From Sialis fuliginosa (Eukaryota > Arthropoda > Insecta > Megaloptera > Sialidae): a stretch of DNA of 64,000 nucleotides. The position numbers and the translations under genes were made by a program. Under the pieces are notes generated by a model. That model searched no databases, was not told where the DNA came from, and saw nothing but the letters and a program-made list of their open reading frames with translations. The stretch is taken from assembly GCA_961205875.1 (NCBI GenBank), contig OY540821.1, positions 3,720,001 to 3,784,000 on the forward strand, written 5' to 3'. This document shows, piece after piece, positions 34,733-47,483 of this stretch. The stretch's first letter is position 1, and the number at the start of each line of letters is the position of its first letter.

Positions 34733-35078
34733 CAGTGGCGTAGATAGGGGGGTGATTGAGATGATCAATCACCCCCCATGAGTTTAGTTAGAGAAAATTC
34801 AAATATATTTTTTTTTAAACTTCTCAAGTATGAACAAAATAGTAGAAGTACAATGGGAGAAATTTGGTAAATTAAGAGTAAAAGTTAAAAAAAAGGTGTT
34901 ATTTTAAAATTTTGAATTACCTTTTTTTAGTAATAAAAAGTAAAATGAATTATATGATCAAAAAAAAAAAAAAGTCATTCAAATTGAACATTAATCATTT
35001 TTTTTCGCATATTTTAGAGGCCCCTCAGTCACCACTTGTCGTATTGCCCCCCATCGTAAAAAGCTATCTACGCCACTG
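34733..35078. mobile_element. CAGTGGCGTAG hAT MITE, intact copy
   Basis: A 346-bp element starting CAGTGGCGTAGATAGG and ending CTATCTACGCCACTG. Exact 8-bp duplication CCCTGTAT at 34725-34732 and 35079-35086. Confidence 0.92.
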
Positions 35079-35086
35079 CCCTGTAT

Positions 35087-37284
35087 GTAATATTTGGTAT
35101 CATTGAAAATACATTTGACTAATCTTATATGTATATAAAAAATTCAGCATATTTATGCATTTTTTGGTTGTTGTGTGCTTTGGGGACAGCCTGTATTAAC
35201 ATCGTCCCTTTTGAATAGATAGAAACTAATGTATGGATGGTATGCACATATCAAAAAAAAAGCGCGCATTAAAGAATTAAAATTTGTACTTTCCTAATAC
35301 ACATTCTCAAAATGAAAATGTCTGTTGTATAACTTGAATGTTGCTGCTACAAATGTATAGTGTTGCGGGTCCTAGACAAAGAGGGCATTACAAATATTAG
35401 AAACGTTGGAAATTAGAGATTTTTTGCTTTAAAATGTTTTTTTGAACATGTCTTTAAGAGCATTTTTACCAAAGATAGTGTGTTTTTTTTAAATTTGACA
35501 CCTTTTTTATAACCTCATTGTTCTTCAGGAAATTCATGAAATTTAAATCGGTAAAAACTATATTTCAAGTTTTAAAATCCATAAATCTTCAAGAAATGAA
35601 TGAAAATTAAATCAACTTTAAAATTCTTTTTACAAACATTTTTACCAAATGTAGTGTTTTCAATTTTGCTCTTCTTAAAAAATATTAGAATTTCTAGTTG
35701 ACACAAATAAAAAAAAATGTTTTCTTTTTTCGTCCAATTTTGTCTAGGTTCCGTCAAAATTTCCTCTTAAATCCAAATGTACTTTCTTCAAATTAAAATT
35801 CAATATCTAATCAAAATAAACTATTCTTGGCTACTGGGTGCAAGTTATTGAAAATAAACACAAAATGTCGGCTAAGAAAAATATAATAAAAGTCAAAAAT
35901 TCATTAAAAAAATAGTTTGTTTAAAATTGTTATTGTTATGCTTTCTATTAAATGTTTTTATTAAAAAATAATTGTGCAATATTAATTATAAAAAAGGGCG
36001 TTAAAAAAGTGAAAATTCTACGCCTTAAAAAATATTATTATACATATACAAAATTTTGTGTAATTATTTATACAAATAAAAAAAAATTAAGGTGTAGTGT
36101 TTTTACTTTTTGAACATCCTGTATATACATGTATAATTTGAAGACAGTATCGAGCAGCCCCTGTAGAATATTTTATATCTACAACCCTACATGTATAGAA
36201 ACTACAAAAATTGTTATGTATACTAAAAAAAATTCGACTCTTTTCATTATTTTAAAATGTTTTTTCCATTATTTTTTTTCTAATGAACCAATCAAATAAT
36301 ATTCAATTTTTATTTTACTGTATTTTAAGAAATGGACCATAATTAATAGATCTAGTAAATATGTGAAATAACTAACTTCGAAGGATCAGGCAATTTCTTC
36401 GAAAACTTTAAAAGGTGAAAAAAAGTCAATTTTTAGCCATGTTTTTGAAATATTATTTGTGACATTTAACAGGGCTGGTTTTAGGTTCAATTATATTTTT
36501 ATGCATCCTTAGAAAGTTGATTTTATATTAAATAAAACTGTCTTAATAAAATTTAAATTGAGCTATTCCTGATACCAACTCTGGTAAACGTCTTCAAAAA
36601 ATATTCATTCAAATCTGCAAAAAAACATAAAAAATTATCTTTGTTCGAGTTCTCTTTCGAAAAAATTACTTGGTCCTTAAAATCTGGGATACCCTGTATA
36701 TTATTATTATTATTATTATAAAGAACTGTACGTAGAATAAAAAAAATAGTTTATTCTTACTTGAACTAAAGAATTATCTATGACAATTTTTACTTTTTAT
36801 ATACAGGTATATTATTATTTGACTGGTTTTTAAAAATTGAAGTATTTCTTTTTTTGGGCACGTTTTATAGTAATGGAAAGACTTTATTGGAAACTTTGAA
36901 TACATGTTTAAATAAAAAAAAGTAACTATTATTATCAGTATTTACATAAAATAGCTTTGGGAATGGATAGAGACTCAAAATCAATATGTAATAATATTAT
37001 TATAAATATATAAGAAATAAAAACATTCAGTTTAAATATTTGTACTCGTATTATTCTCTTCCCTCTCTCTCCTTTTACCTGTGTTCAGTTTATTTTAACG
37101 CTCATTATAGCAGTTGAGGGAAAAGGGGCAGTGGAATAAATACAAATTTCTAAATCTTGACAAATTTTTTATGTGGTCACTTTTTAGCATATTGAAAAAT
37201 TAATTTGACCTCGCGATTTTTCAAAGTTCAACTCTAAAAGGGGTACAAAAATTAATTAATCCAGATAAGGTAAAGATATATAAG
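35087..37284. other. Intergenic AT-rich DNA
   Basis: No reading frame, RNA gene or clean transposon ends could be supported. A few CCTGTATATACA-type ends of decayed TA elements occur near 36118 and 36695. Composition is uniformly AT-rich. Confidence 0.5.
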
Positions 37285-37815
37285 TTTCCGTTTTTTTTGG
37301 ATTAATGGGCTTGTTTTTTGTAATTTTCATGAACTCATGTCACTAAAAAAAAACAAGTAACTCTTTATTTAATCAATTTAATTACCAAAGTCCGCAAATA
37401 TAGTTTGTTTTTTAAATTATAGCCTTTTATTTTGTTCGTGTTTTTTTATCCAGTAATGGCAAAGGTAAAACCAGTAATGAGCACGCAGTGATGGACATTT
37501 GGTAATGATTACAAAATGATAAGTACTACGATACAAAAGATATAAAAGAAAGAATCGTCAAATTTGAAACAATGTAAAGTAGTTGCTATGATAATATAAT
37601 AATTAATTAATAAATTATACTAATAATTAGTTTAAATGTCCACCATTGTAACATCTAATGGCCGATTGTCATCAAATCACGCTGTAAGACAATTAAATGT
37701 ATATACATAGAATAATATTCAGAAATGGTAGTAATCAAATATCAACACATATTTCTAATTTAGTACATTTAATTAAAAATTTACCATTACTGGGGTCCTT
37801 GCCAAGACTGGTGCT
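37285..37815. repeat. Dispersed repeat with GCACCAGT end, copy 2
   Basis: Same family as 26392-26790; it retains the 3' half with CCGATTGTCATCAAATCACG and the end CCAAGACTGGTGCT. The left end is not sharply defined. Confidence 0.6.
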
Positions 37816-37953
37816 ACTACCTTATACAATTTTGAATAAAAAGTTGGCAAAACGTTGATATATAAAGAAATATACCTTTTATTTAAAAAATCCCCAATTT
37901 TCTCGTTAGTTCAATGTACTGAATTATTTTTAAATCGACCTTTATCCATAATT

Positions 37954-38942
37954 TCATACTAATATTATAAATACAAATAACTCTGTCTGTTTATTTGTTT
38001 GTTACCTTTACACGGATAAACCGCTGAACCGATCTTGATGAAACTTGACAGGGAGATAACTTGCATCCTAAGGAAGTCCATAGGCTACTTTGTGTTCCAA
38101 AAAATGATTAGATAAATATAAAATTAATATCTTCAATAAAAAGTATGCATTTTTTAATATTTCATCCCCAAATTTTCAATGACGATAAATAAAGAAAATA
38201 CAAATATTTTTAACAAACTTTATTTATGTTTTTAGTGTTTTTGTTATACTAACTAAATTTATATTAACAAAATACATTAAGTATATCTATCATTCATTCA
38301 AATTTATAAATATGAGCCCTATGTTTTAGGACTAGGTCGTTATTTCTGGGGTTCTTCATTTCTTTGGTGGGCCCACGTTTTTTTTAGTACTACGAATTTC
38401 AAGAACCTACCAGCTTCATTTCCACTGACAGTATTTGGTAATGTTCTCCTTTAACTTGCTCCACTTTTGTGTCTGCATTTTTGTACTCCCATCTAAAAAA
38501 AGAGTTATTTATATAAATAAAATCATTTCATGTTTGGTGACATAGAACTCTGGAAGTATAAATCATACAAACTTCAGAATGGTGTTAAAATGTCCGTTAT
38601 ATTTTTTAGTTTTACTTATTAAAATTTGAAATTATTTTTTTGAAACGTTTGGTAGTTATAGGTCTTTAAGTAGAACAAATAAATAAGTAGAAAAGTATAC
38701 TATTTTCAGTAACACAGTACTCTGAAGAAAATTTACTAAAAAAATATCTTATTTTTGGTAACATAGTTCACTAATGGATAAGTTAAATTTAGATGTATAA
38801 TTTGTGGATATTTTGAGTAAATTTCATGAAGCCGGAAAAAACAATTCGTGGTGAACCGTGTGTTTTAGCATGTTGGGTGGGCATGATTACTTTATGTTTA
38901 ATTAAATTAATATCCCCGGGTAACACCGGGCCAATGCGCTAG
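37954..38942 (+). mobile_element. Non-autonomous Helitron, copy 1
   Basis: Begins TCATACTAATATTATAAATA, contains CTCTGTCTGTTTATTTGTTTG, and ends with the short hairpin CCCGGGTAACACCGGG followed shortly by GCGCTAG. A 5' TC, a hairpin near the 3' end, CTAG and a following T are the Helitron hallmarks. No Rep/helicase is present. 989 bp. Confidence 0.8.
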
Positions 38943-39195
38943 TTATAAATAAATAATAATATTATAATTATAAAACTAAAATATCATGCAACCACGGAAC
39001 TGAAACCGAAATTCGACCTGAAATCACAGTTGCATAAAACTAGTTGGAAATTGATTGCAAATCAGTTTTGTTTCGGTTGCACCGTGTGCGGAGGGCCATT
39101 ACGTTACACGTGCAAAGTCACCAAACGGTTGCTTGCGCAACTGGTCTGCGATTCTCGTTGCAAAACGGTTGCTCCGTGTGCTGAGGACCTTACAT

Positions 39196-39432
39196 AGGGT
39201 GACCAGTTCTCAGGTTTTGACCCGGAGTCTCAGGGTTTGCATACTGGTTCTCCGGGCTCAGGGTTTCGGTGCAATTTCTCCGGGTTTTGCTAAAACTGAT
39301 GACGACTAAAAAAAAAGGCAGGCATAATTTTTATTTAACATAATAAAATAAAAATGATAAAATAAAATAAAAAAAGTGGTCTTCATTTACATGTCAGGAT
39401 TTACAAAAACCAAAATCTGGTCACCCTAGGCC
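39196..39432. mobile_element. Short hAT-like MITE with TAGGGTGACCAG termini, copy 2
   Basis: Related to 535-763: TAGGGTGACCAG at the left and CTGGTCACCCTA at the right. It is flanked by GACCTTAC and GCCCTTAC (one change). It lies about 50 bp beyond the lipase stop codon and may fall in the lipase 3' UTR. Confidence 0.7.
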
Positions 39433-39476
39433 CTTACTGTATGTTATTATTTATTAAACAACATTTTACAGTCGAC

Positions 39477-42400
39477 TTACTGGTTTCCGAACATATCTCT
39501 AACTGATACAGCATTCAAGAATAACACGGAGTCATCTTTCGTGTCATTCTGCATTGACTGGTAAGCCAAATTGTGATAACTCAGGTGGGCAAGGATCATC
39601 CTGGTGTCATCAGGGTTGATCGTATCATATTCGGCAGCGGCTAGGCCGTGTACTGTATAACCGACGGGGACTATATCGAGTAAACTTGAAAAATATAGAT
39701 TATGAAAAAATAGATTATGAAAAAAAACATTTATTAAAAATTTCAACTTTTCATCTTGTTTTCTATAAAATAAGTATACTTTTAACTTTTAACCAAGGTA
39801 TGTAAAGTACAAGGTAGCCACAGTAGCTCGGCGTGAGAGAGGGAAATACGTCATCTGGGGTGCCTAAATGTGGAGAGGGGGGATGATGTGCCCAATCATA
39901 ACAAATATAGTCTTGTAGCTCGGCGCGAGAAGGGGAAAATACGTCATCTGGGTTTCTCAAGCTGATTGGTCAAAAACTACTGAGGCAACCTGTGTATTTA
40001 CTAACCTTGACTTTATCAAATTTTAATTTTTCATAGACTACAAAAAAATATATATACGTACGTTTTAAAAAAAAAAAAAACTAAAACTTTGAGAGGACAT
40101 ATCTCGAGAACGGTATGAGATACAGACCTGCGATTTAAAAATTTCAATTTTTCACTTAATTTTCTATATAATAAACATACTTTTAATCATCAAATTTTAA
40201 TTTGAAATACAAAAACAAATAATAAATCAAATGTATACATATTTCTAGTGTAGTTAGTCAGTTTAGCATCTAAATTATTTAACCATCAAGTTGTTACTGT
40301 AAAAATTGTACTGATTTACCAATTCATTAGATTATTACATATTAGAAATAATAACTTACTCGCAATTTATTTGAAAATTCGTCGAATGATTTCCATGGAT
40401 CAGTCTGAGATTAAAAATACCTCTAGTATTTTGAGTTTTCTCTGATATTCGTATAGACGCCTGCAGCTGAGTGCCTGAAATATATTTATTTATTTATAAG
40501 GTATTAGCAATAATTAGCACCAGTCTTGGATGCTTTAGATTAGAGCAAGGTTTACTGATTTGTTTGGAATTATGGGCTTCTTTTTTGTAATTATCATGAA
40601 CTCATGTTACTAATAAAACAAGTACCACTTTATTAATTGTAAGTCAATTTAATTACCAAACTCCGCAAATATAGTTTTTTGTATTTAGTCTTATATTTTG
40701 TTTATTTTGCTTCCTCGCAATATCGAAGATACGAGAAGCTATGTGATCGTTTCAGATTGAGACAAAAAAAAAGTTCTCCAATTTCAAAATTTTAAATTGA
40801 TTTATCCGTTTCACGTCAAGACAAACACTTTTCGTTCCGTGTCTGTCTGTCTGTCCGTGTGTCCGCCCGTCCGTCCGTCCGTCTGTCCCCTGAATCCTTG
40901 TCACACGCATAACTCATGAACCACTGAACCGATATTATTGAAACTTGGTCGGATGGTTGTGTTTGATTTTGAGGACGGTCCTATTTCAAAATCGTGTTTA
41001 AGGGGGAGGGGTGACATCACAAAAAAATTATTTTTTCAAGATATCTCAAGAACGACACATATTACGTGAAAATTTGATAGAATATTTTTTGTAGAGCATT
41101 AAATTTCCTATAATATGGGTCTACTACGTTTGCTGTAAAATATTCCCTTACAAAGATTTATCTCAATTGATTTTAAAAATTCGTGTTTTGTTTTTCTAAA
41201 TTGATATTTGATTGTATATATTAAATGTCTTTTTGACGTTTTAAATGTCACTTTGACGTTTTAAATGTCATTTTGACATTTGCATAAATGTAGATTTAGA
41301 TTGAAATTGTCAAAAAATTAAAAATATATGAAAAAATATTCAGGTGCGTTTTAAGAAAAATTTCGAACTAAGATTTTTTAGTAAAATTTGTATAAAAATT
41401 AAATGGTTAACCAATGCCAGGCAATTTATCTGAACACTATCGGTTTTAGTGAATTTAGCACGAGGAAGCACTGTGCATTTACTTGGCAGATGTTTATTTT
41501 CTCTAGTTATAATTTTATCAAAGTTTTATAAGTTCTTAAATGTTAAACTGCAGCCATTTTCTATTTTTACACCCTGTATAATAATCGATTAATCAATTAC
41601 ACTAATAATTAGTATAAATATTCACCATTTTGACACCAATTAGCCGATTGTCATCAAATTAAGCTGTTTTAGAGTTAAGTGTCTATAGATTATGATTCAG
41701 TAATGGTAGCAATCAAATATCAACAAATATTTCTAATTTAGTACATTTAATTAAACAAGAGTTCAACACTGGGGTATTATACAGTACCTTATAACCAATG
41801 TATTAATTAATCCTTCTAGCTTACCACAAAATGGTCTTTCGCTTCTAGTTGTCAAATACATAGGCCCGGAACCTCTTGGATTTTCCCCAAAGCGTCCATA
41901 ATTAAAAGAATTTATGTCTGAGGTCTTTCCTATGATAGGGAAGCAACTTCCCTGTACAAAACTGAGGGCACTGGGGCATGGGTACGACACAAAAGTGCAC
42001 CCCTGTGTTTTAGATTGTATAGTTCGTATTGTCTCTAGGTAGTACAACCAGGCTCGGACGTGGCTGCAAGCGATTTCTTTGTTTAGGGACTTATCTGAAA
42101 AATAAAATAATTTTTTTTTAATTGTTTTAATTTAACAATTGTTTTATTGTTATACAGTGTATTCCAAGTTTATTAAGACATAGGAAATTTAACATGGGGA
42201 CAATTAGAAATGTTGTAGTAACCTTTGGTCAAATTTAACGATGTGTGATTGGTGCATTTTGAAATGCTGCCTCGAAACTAACTGATAATTTTTAAATTAA
42301 TCAACAGTATTTTGTTTTCAACTTTAATAAAGAATAAAATACATGTAATTAAAGTAAGCATCCTAGATAAAATTATAACAATATTTTTTGGCAGATATAA

Positions 42401-45400
42401 ATTTGAAAACAAAATACTAATTACTATTTTATTAAATTTTGTGGCGGCATTTCAAAATGCACCAATCACACATCGTTAAATTCCTATAATATGGGTCTAC
42501 AACGTTTGTTGTAAAATATTCCCTTACAAAGATTTATCTCAATTTATTTTTCAAAATTATATTGTGTTTTGTTTTTTTAAATTGATATTTACTTTGATAT
42601 ATTACTTGTCATTTTGACGTTTGCATTTTAGATTTAGATTGAAATTATCAAAAAATTAAAAATATACGTCTTAGGAAAAATTTCGAACTAATATTTTTTA
42701 GTAAAATTGTATAAAAATTAAATGGTTAACCAATTCTAAGCAATTTATCTGAGCACTTTATCGGTTTTTATTTAAATTGTTCAATAATTAATTTTTTTGG
42801 TGAATTTAGCACGAGGAAGCACTGTGCATTTACTTGGCAGATGTTTTTCATCTAAGACAAATTCATTAAAATATCTTGTCCCGTTATTGAAATATACGAT
42901 TTTTAAAATCGGTAATTTTTTTCCATTCGCAATTATTTTCACGTACCAAAATGCGATATAACGACAGACACCCTGCCGTCATTACACCCAGGCTGTTCCC
43001 GACCGCCGTTCGGGAAGAAGTCCACGTGACCCAGAGGGTCCAACAGTCCAAAACCGTCCGTGAAAACCGGGCTGCCATCCGTGTGAATTATATCGACGAA
43101 AATAGCATCGCCGCGATCTAATTTCTTGCTCTTGTCGGTGATTAAATTGTGCTTGAACAGTGGGCTTGCTGGGTCCAGACCTAGAAACAAATAATTTAAT
43201 TTAAATTTATAATTTTTTCATTTATGAAATTTTTTTATACACGTATAAGAAAGTTTTATATTTTTACAATTTTTTATACACGAATAAGAAAGTTTCAAAT
43301 TGTTACAATTTTTTTATGCATGTATAAGAAAGTCATACCTGTAATTCTGCCGATCAATAGCCCAAATTTCTTTAGTGTTTCGGAGGCACATCCAGCTATA
43401 TGTGCCCCGAGAGAAAACCCAATAAGGTGTATATCTTCAGGCTTGGTCCCCATGTCTACCATCTTCAACAACAAGAGGCCAGCTTGCCTTCCGACCACCT
43501 CTGTGTTGGCCGCCGCATTGGAATATTGTGGTCCTTGGGCCCCTTTTTTCCAATCGACTAAAACTACGTTGTAATCGTCCTGATAAAATAAATATTTTAT
43601 AGTGGTGGTAGATTCTAAAAAATGTATTTATTTTTATATTAAAAGCAAGATTAATATGATTTTTGTTAAAATAAAAACGCAAAATACAGCAATCCGCCAT
43701 GTTTAATAAAACACCAGTCAGAGTGAGTGACGTCACGGCTACGTAAACGTCATTTTTGTTTCATTAATATCTGCACTGTTTATAAATTATTTTGTGGTTT
43801 TAAATTATCGATTTGCTCAGTTTTGTGTTACCAAAAGTAAAACCGAGAAACATTAGCGTTGGAACAAGGATTTATTATAGTTGACAAGGAGTGTTTACAT
43901 AGGCGTGACGTCAAAAATGCGCCATGACACTTGCGAGCGTTTTGGCGTCAAATTCAAAATTAGTTTTAAAAGGATCAATTTTTTTGATCAAACCTTTATT
44001 TTCTGCAGAAATAAGCATTTTTTTGGAAATAAGAGACACGTAAGATCATCATAAAATATTTTTTTTAAATTAGGCATCATGCTTATTGTTACTAAAAATT
44101 ACAATGCTTCTTTTTTTTCAGAACATGGAAGTTATTAATTCGGTTGTAACAAAAGTATAAGTTTTATATGCCATTTTGAACCCTAAAAATTGGTCTCTAA
44201 GTTAAATCAATGCCCATTTAAATATCTGTTCGCATTATCAAGATCTAAGGTTTGAAAAAAAAATTGTCATTACAAAAAAATTATTTTAGGTATACTTACA
44301 ATTTCTAAATAAGTTTTAGCCCCCTGAATTTCACTTGGTTCATCCCACTGCGTCATAAACCCATGAATTATCATTTTCACAGGATTTTTAGGGTTAAAAC
44401 TCGTGTTATTTAAATCATCAGTGTACCCCAAAATGTCTAAATTTGAGTCGTTGTACCCCCTTCGATATAAATAGAATTTGGTTTCTAAAAACTCAGGATG
44501 GTCTGGGATGGATTTGAGAGGAAGATGTTTCCTCGGGAGCTGGAAACAGCCAACTATGTCTGTAAGGAAATAAACTGCTGTGGCCGCCACATAACTTTTT
44601 TTTATATAATATTATATAGGATCAAATATTTTGAAAATGGTTTGTTATATCGGAAAAGTTAATAATTTTATTCGAAAGATTTTTTTATATTGTTGACCGT
44701 TTTAAAAATATTGTAAAATATACAGAATGATTTACAACTAGTGTAAAAAAATTTAACAGTAGATCGAGGATGTAATTCTAACCAAAAAACTTTATGTGAA
44801 TTTGTGTCCGGAAATTCTTCGTGAGGGAGCTACAGCCCTTTGCCAAAAATTAGTGTTTATTTAATATCTAGAGAACCCATTGTGATACAGTTATAAGATT
44901 TGACACAGAGTTTAGTATTAAGTTAAGTGTTATCGATTTCCAATATCAAAAAATCATAATTTAGACCAGGGGTGTATGGGGTTAGTCGCCCCGCTGATTT
45001 TTATTAAATATTTTTTTGTTCTTTAATTTTTTCCTGAGTTGGGTACTTGTAGAAGATTATATGATACAAAATACACAAAAATATACTTTGTTCATCCTTA
45101 ATATATATAAAGCTCAACGTCTCTCTGTCTGTCTGTCTGTCTGTCTGTCCGTTAGTTACCTTATCACTCGAGAACCACTTATCCGATTTACGTGGTTTCT
45201 TTTTTAATTCATAGGTACATTCTCTGGCCAGGTTATAGACTATATTTTGTTACGTTAGGTAACATAACAACTAAGCAGTGACGATAATAGTAAATCAAGT
45301 CGGAAAAAAATTTGCCGTCGGCGCGCTGTTTTGTAATACGCTGCCTAAACCGTTCAATATAGAACAAAATAATGTATTAAAGAATTGTGTAGAATCAAAA

Positions 45401-47144
45401 GTTCTACAATAAAGTCCTCGACACCATATGTCTAACTTTTATATTTAAGCCACAATGACTGCTTTTATGTTACAAAGAAAATTAAAAATATTTGGGTTCT
45501 GTTTACGTGGACTTATGACCTACAAAATATTGATCCTTATCAAAATAAATGATTTCATCGTCATAAGTACTTAATGTAGATATAATTTGCCCTTTACAGA
45601 ATCCAATTTGGTCTTTTGGTTTAGGAAATAACGTGAAATATACATAAAATAACATATTATTCGCGCGAACTATGATGAAGTGTCGCGGGGAGAGGGAAGA
45701 TACAGCGCTCGGCCGGCAGTTGTTTATTTTGTTTTCAATTATTAACTTTTAAATTTAAACAGAACAAAAATGATTTGTAATTTTTGTTCTGATTTGTTTT
45801 TTTTTAGGTACGTTAGGTTTTGATTAGTTATTATTACGATAATAATTAATCGTGTTTCTACTTAATTCAACTATGTATATTTTTCAAAAATCCTAAACAA
45901 TAATTCCGTAGTCCAAGCGGGCGAAGCCGCGTGGGCCCAGCTAGTTTATCATAAAATCAACCGTTTTCGATAATTAAAAATAAGACATAAAGTTATTATA
46001 AATATACCTCCAAAACTGCATAAATAGTCATTTATAGTTTCGTTTTTAGTCATTTTAGTAAAGTACATGTAACAGTAATACATCTAGCTATAAGTCTATG
46101 ATGACAAGTATTAGGAGGTATATTTATATTAACTTTTAATCTTATTTTTAATTATAGAACAAGAATATAAACTTATTTTGTATAATTTGAAGCATCCGTA
46201 TTAAGTAAAATTTTGCAGTACTTTATTTTTTTGATACAAGTGTTTCTCGAAAACATTTGATCTTATGATAAATAAAAGTGTATTTTTGTGTATTCTGTGT
46301 CATATAATCATCTACAAGTAACCAACTCAGGAAAAAATGAAATAACAAAAAAATACTTAATAAAAATCAGCGGACCTACTGGCCCCATACACCCCTGGTA
46401 TAAATTATGATTGTTTGACATTGGAAATCGATAACACTTATTAATACCAAACCCTGTATCAAATTTCATAACTGTATCTCAATGAGTTCTCTTGATATTA
46501 AATAAACACTTATTTTGGGCAAAAGACTGTAGCTCCCTCACGAAGAATTTCCGGACACAAGTTCATATAAAGTTTTTTGCTTAAAATTACATCCTCGATC
46601 TACTGTTAAATTTTTTTTCACTAGTTGTAAATCATCCTGTATATTTATATTTTTTACTCTAAATATATCTTGAAAATGGTTCATTTACCGAAAAAATTGA
46701 TGGAACATAAGAAATAGATAATAATAATATCTATAACTTTCATTAAAAATATTTTTTTCTACGAAGAGCCGTTTTAAAAATAATACCAAAATTGACAACA
46801 ATAAACTTATTTTTTGTATCATTACTCTATTTAGCTATATTTATACATATATAAATTTCGCATATTTATATATAAAAAAGTAACAATAAAATAAAAATGT
46901 TTCAATTTCATACAGAATCCATCTTCAAATACCAGACCAAAAAGAAATATAAATTATACATACCGAAACATATTTCCTTAGGCGTTTGCATTCTATCTCT
47001 TAAATTATTTCTCAAGTTATGCCTAGTTTTCCTGAGCTGGATTTTTCTGTTCCTATCATTTTTGTATTCTTGCAAATCCACAGACATCAATAAAAACGCA
47101 CAAAACATAGATAATAAACATATCAGCGTGTTTTTCACAGACAT
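39477..47144 (-). CDS. Secreted lipase of the pancreatic-lipase family
   Basis: Exons in order: 47144-46964, 44559-44300, 43579-43339, 43180-42947, 42094-41825, 40474-40360, 39684-39477. They join to 1509 nt, i.e. 502 residues plus TAA, all with GT-AG borders. A signal peptide precedes the mature part ([20 protein letters not shown]). Motifs: CFDIVGCF, MIIHGFM (oxyanion loop), [19 protein letters not shown], nucleophile Ser203 in GFSLGAH, Asp230 in [23 protein letters not shown] and His317 in CSHVRAW. The triad spacing resembles vertebrate pancreatic lipase. The lid between the two cysteines is about 22 residues. The last 100 residues ([20 protein letters not shown]) look like the PLAT/LH2 beta-sandwich. 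Expected to hydrolyse acylglycerols or phospholipids outside the cell, perhaps in the gut. Substrate cannot be fixed from sequence. Confidence 0.93.
39815..39960. repeat. Two-copy direct repeat in the last lipase intron
   Basis: GTAGCTCGGCG followed by GAGA..GGGAAA..ACGTCATCTGGG occurs at about 39821 and again at about 39915, roughly 95 bp apart. Non-coding. Confidence 0.6.
40516..41757. repeat. Dispersed repeat with GCACCAGT end, copy 3, split by another repeat
   Basis: Left part 40516-40700 and right part 41560-41757 match the family at 37285-37815. The gap is filled by copy 2 of the GCTTCCTCG family (40709-41494), which carries a (GTCT)n and (CCGT)n stretch. Located in lipase introns 5-6 on both sides of no exon; limits approximate. 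Confidence 0.6.
42155..42845. mobile_element. Chimeric join of two truncated repeats in lipase intron 4
   Basis: 42155-42480 is copy 3 of the CAGTGTATTCCAAG palindromic MITE, lacking the outer part of its right arm. From 42478 it passes directly into the 3' half of the GCTTCCTCG family (CTATAATATGGGTCTAC to CTTGGCAGATG). Both families contain TTAAATT at the joint, so a microhomology-mediated deletion is the simplest explanation. Confidence 0.6.
43691..43930. repeat. Inverted repeat with two perfect CRE sites, lipase intron 2
   Basis: TGACGTCA is present at 43728-43735 and 43906-43913 within inverted arms (GTGACGTCACGGCTACGTAAA and GTTTACATAGGCGTGACGTC). The outer parts read AATCCGCCAT and GCGCCATGAC. 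It looks like a decayed palindromic MITE; the CRE motifs are part of its arms. Confidence 0.5.
44723..46639. mobile_element. TA-flanked palindromic element in lipase intron 1, split by a Helitron
   Basis: Ends CAGAATGATTTACAACTAGT and ACTAGTTGTAAATCATCCTG are inverted and flanked by TA. After removing the Helitron at 45095-45944 the arms are about 530 bp each and meet near 46080. No coding capacity. Confidence 0.78.
45095..45944 (+). mobile_element. Non-autonomous Helitron, copy 2, inserted A|T
   Basis: Starts TCCTTAATATATATAAAGC, then (CTGT)n, and ends GGGCGAAGCCGCGTGGGCCC plus AGCTAG. It sits exactly between A (45094) and T (45945). The opposite arm of the host palindrome gives the empty site, which confirms both ends. 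850 bp, no Rep/helicase. Confidence 0.85.
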
Positions 47145-47483
47145 TATTATGATATAACAATTATAAGAACAATCGTCTTTTTTTTCATGCTAGATAATTT
47201 CACTCTACGCGTTCATATCGAGTGTGCTATGGTAAAAAACAAAATGCTAATGTTTTTTTCACTATCATCGTCTCTGTCTGGGTTTTTAGGTCACGCATCT
47301 ATCTGTCTTTATTTTGGTTTGAATTTATACGAACGTATGTAATAAAATAAATATAATGTATGATCAAACCTTTAACTTTCACTATGTTATAATATTGTGT
47401 ATGCATTTTAAATGTGCGTGTTTCCAGTGTGGTACATGTGTGGGGGAAATGTACAGGGTTAGTCGAAAATAAGGCCTTGAGAC
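47145..47483 (-). promoter_or_regulatory. 5' region of the lipase gene
   Basis: Sequence upstream of the lipase ATG. A GATA-type site lies at 47192-47197 (AGATAA on the + strand), about 50 bp before the ATG. GATA factors commonly drive insect gut genes, so this is suggestive only. No clear TATA box or initiator was assigned. Confidence 0.3.
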
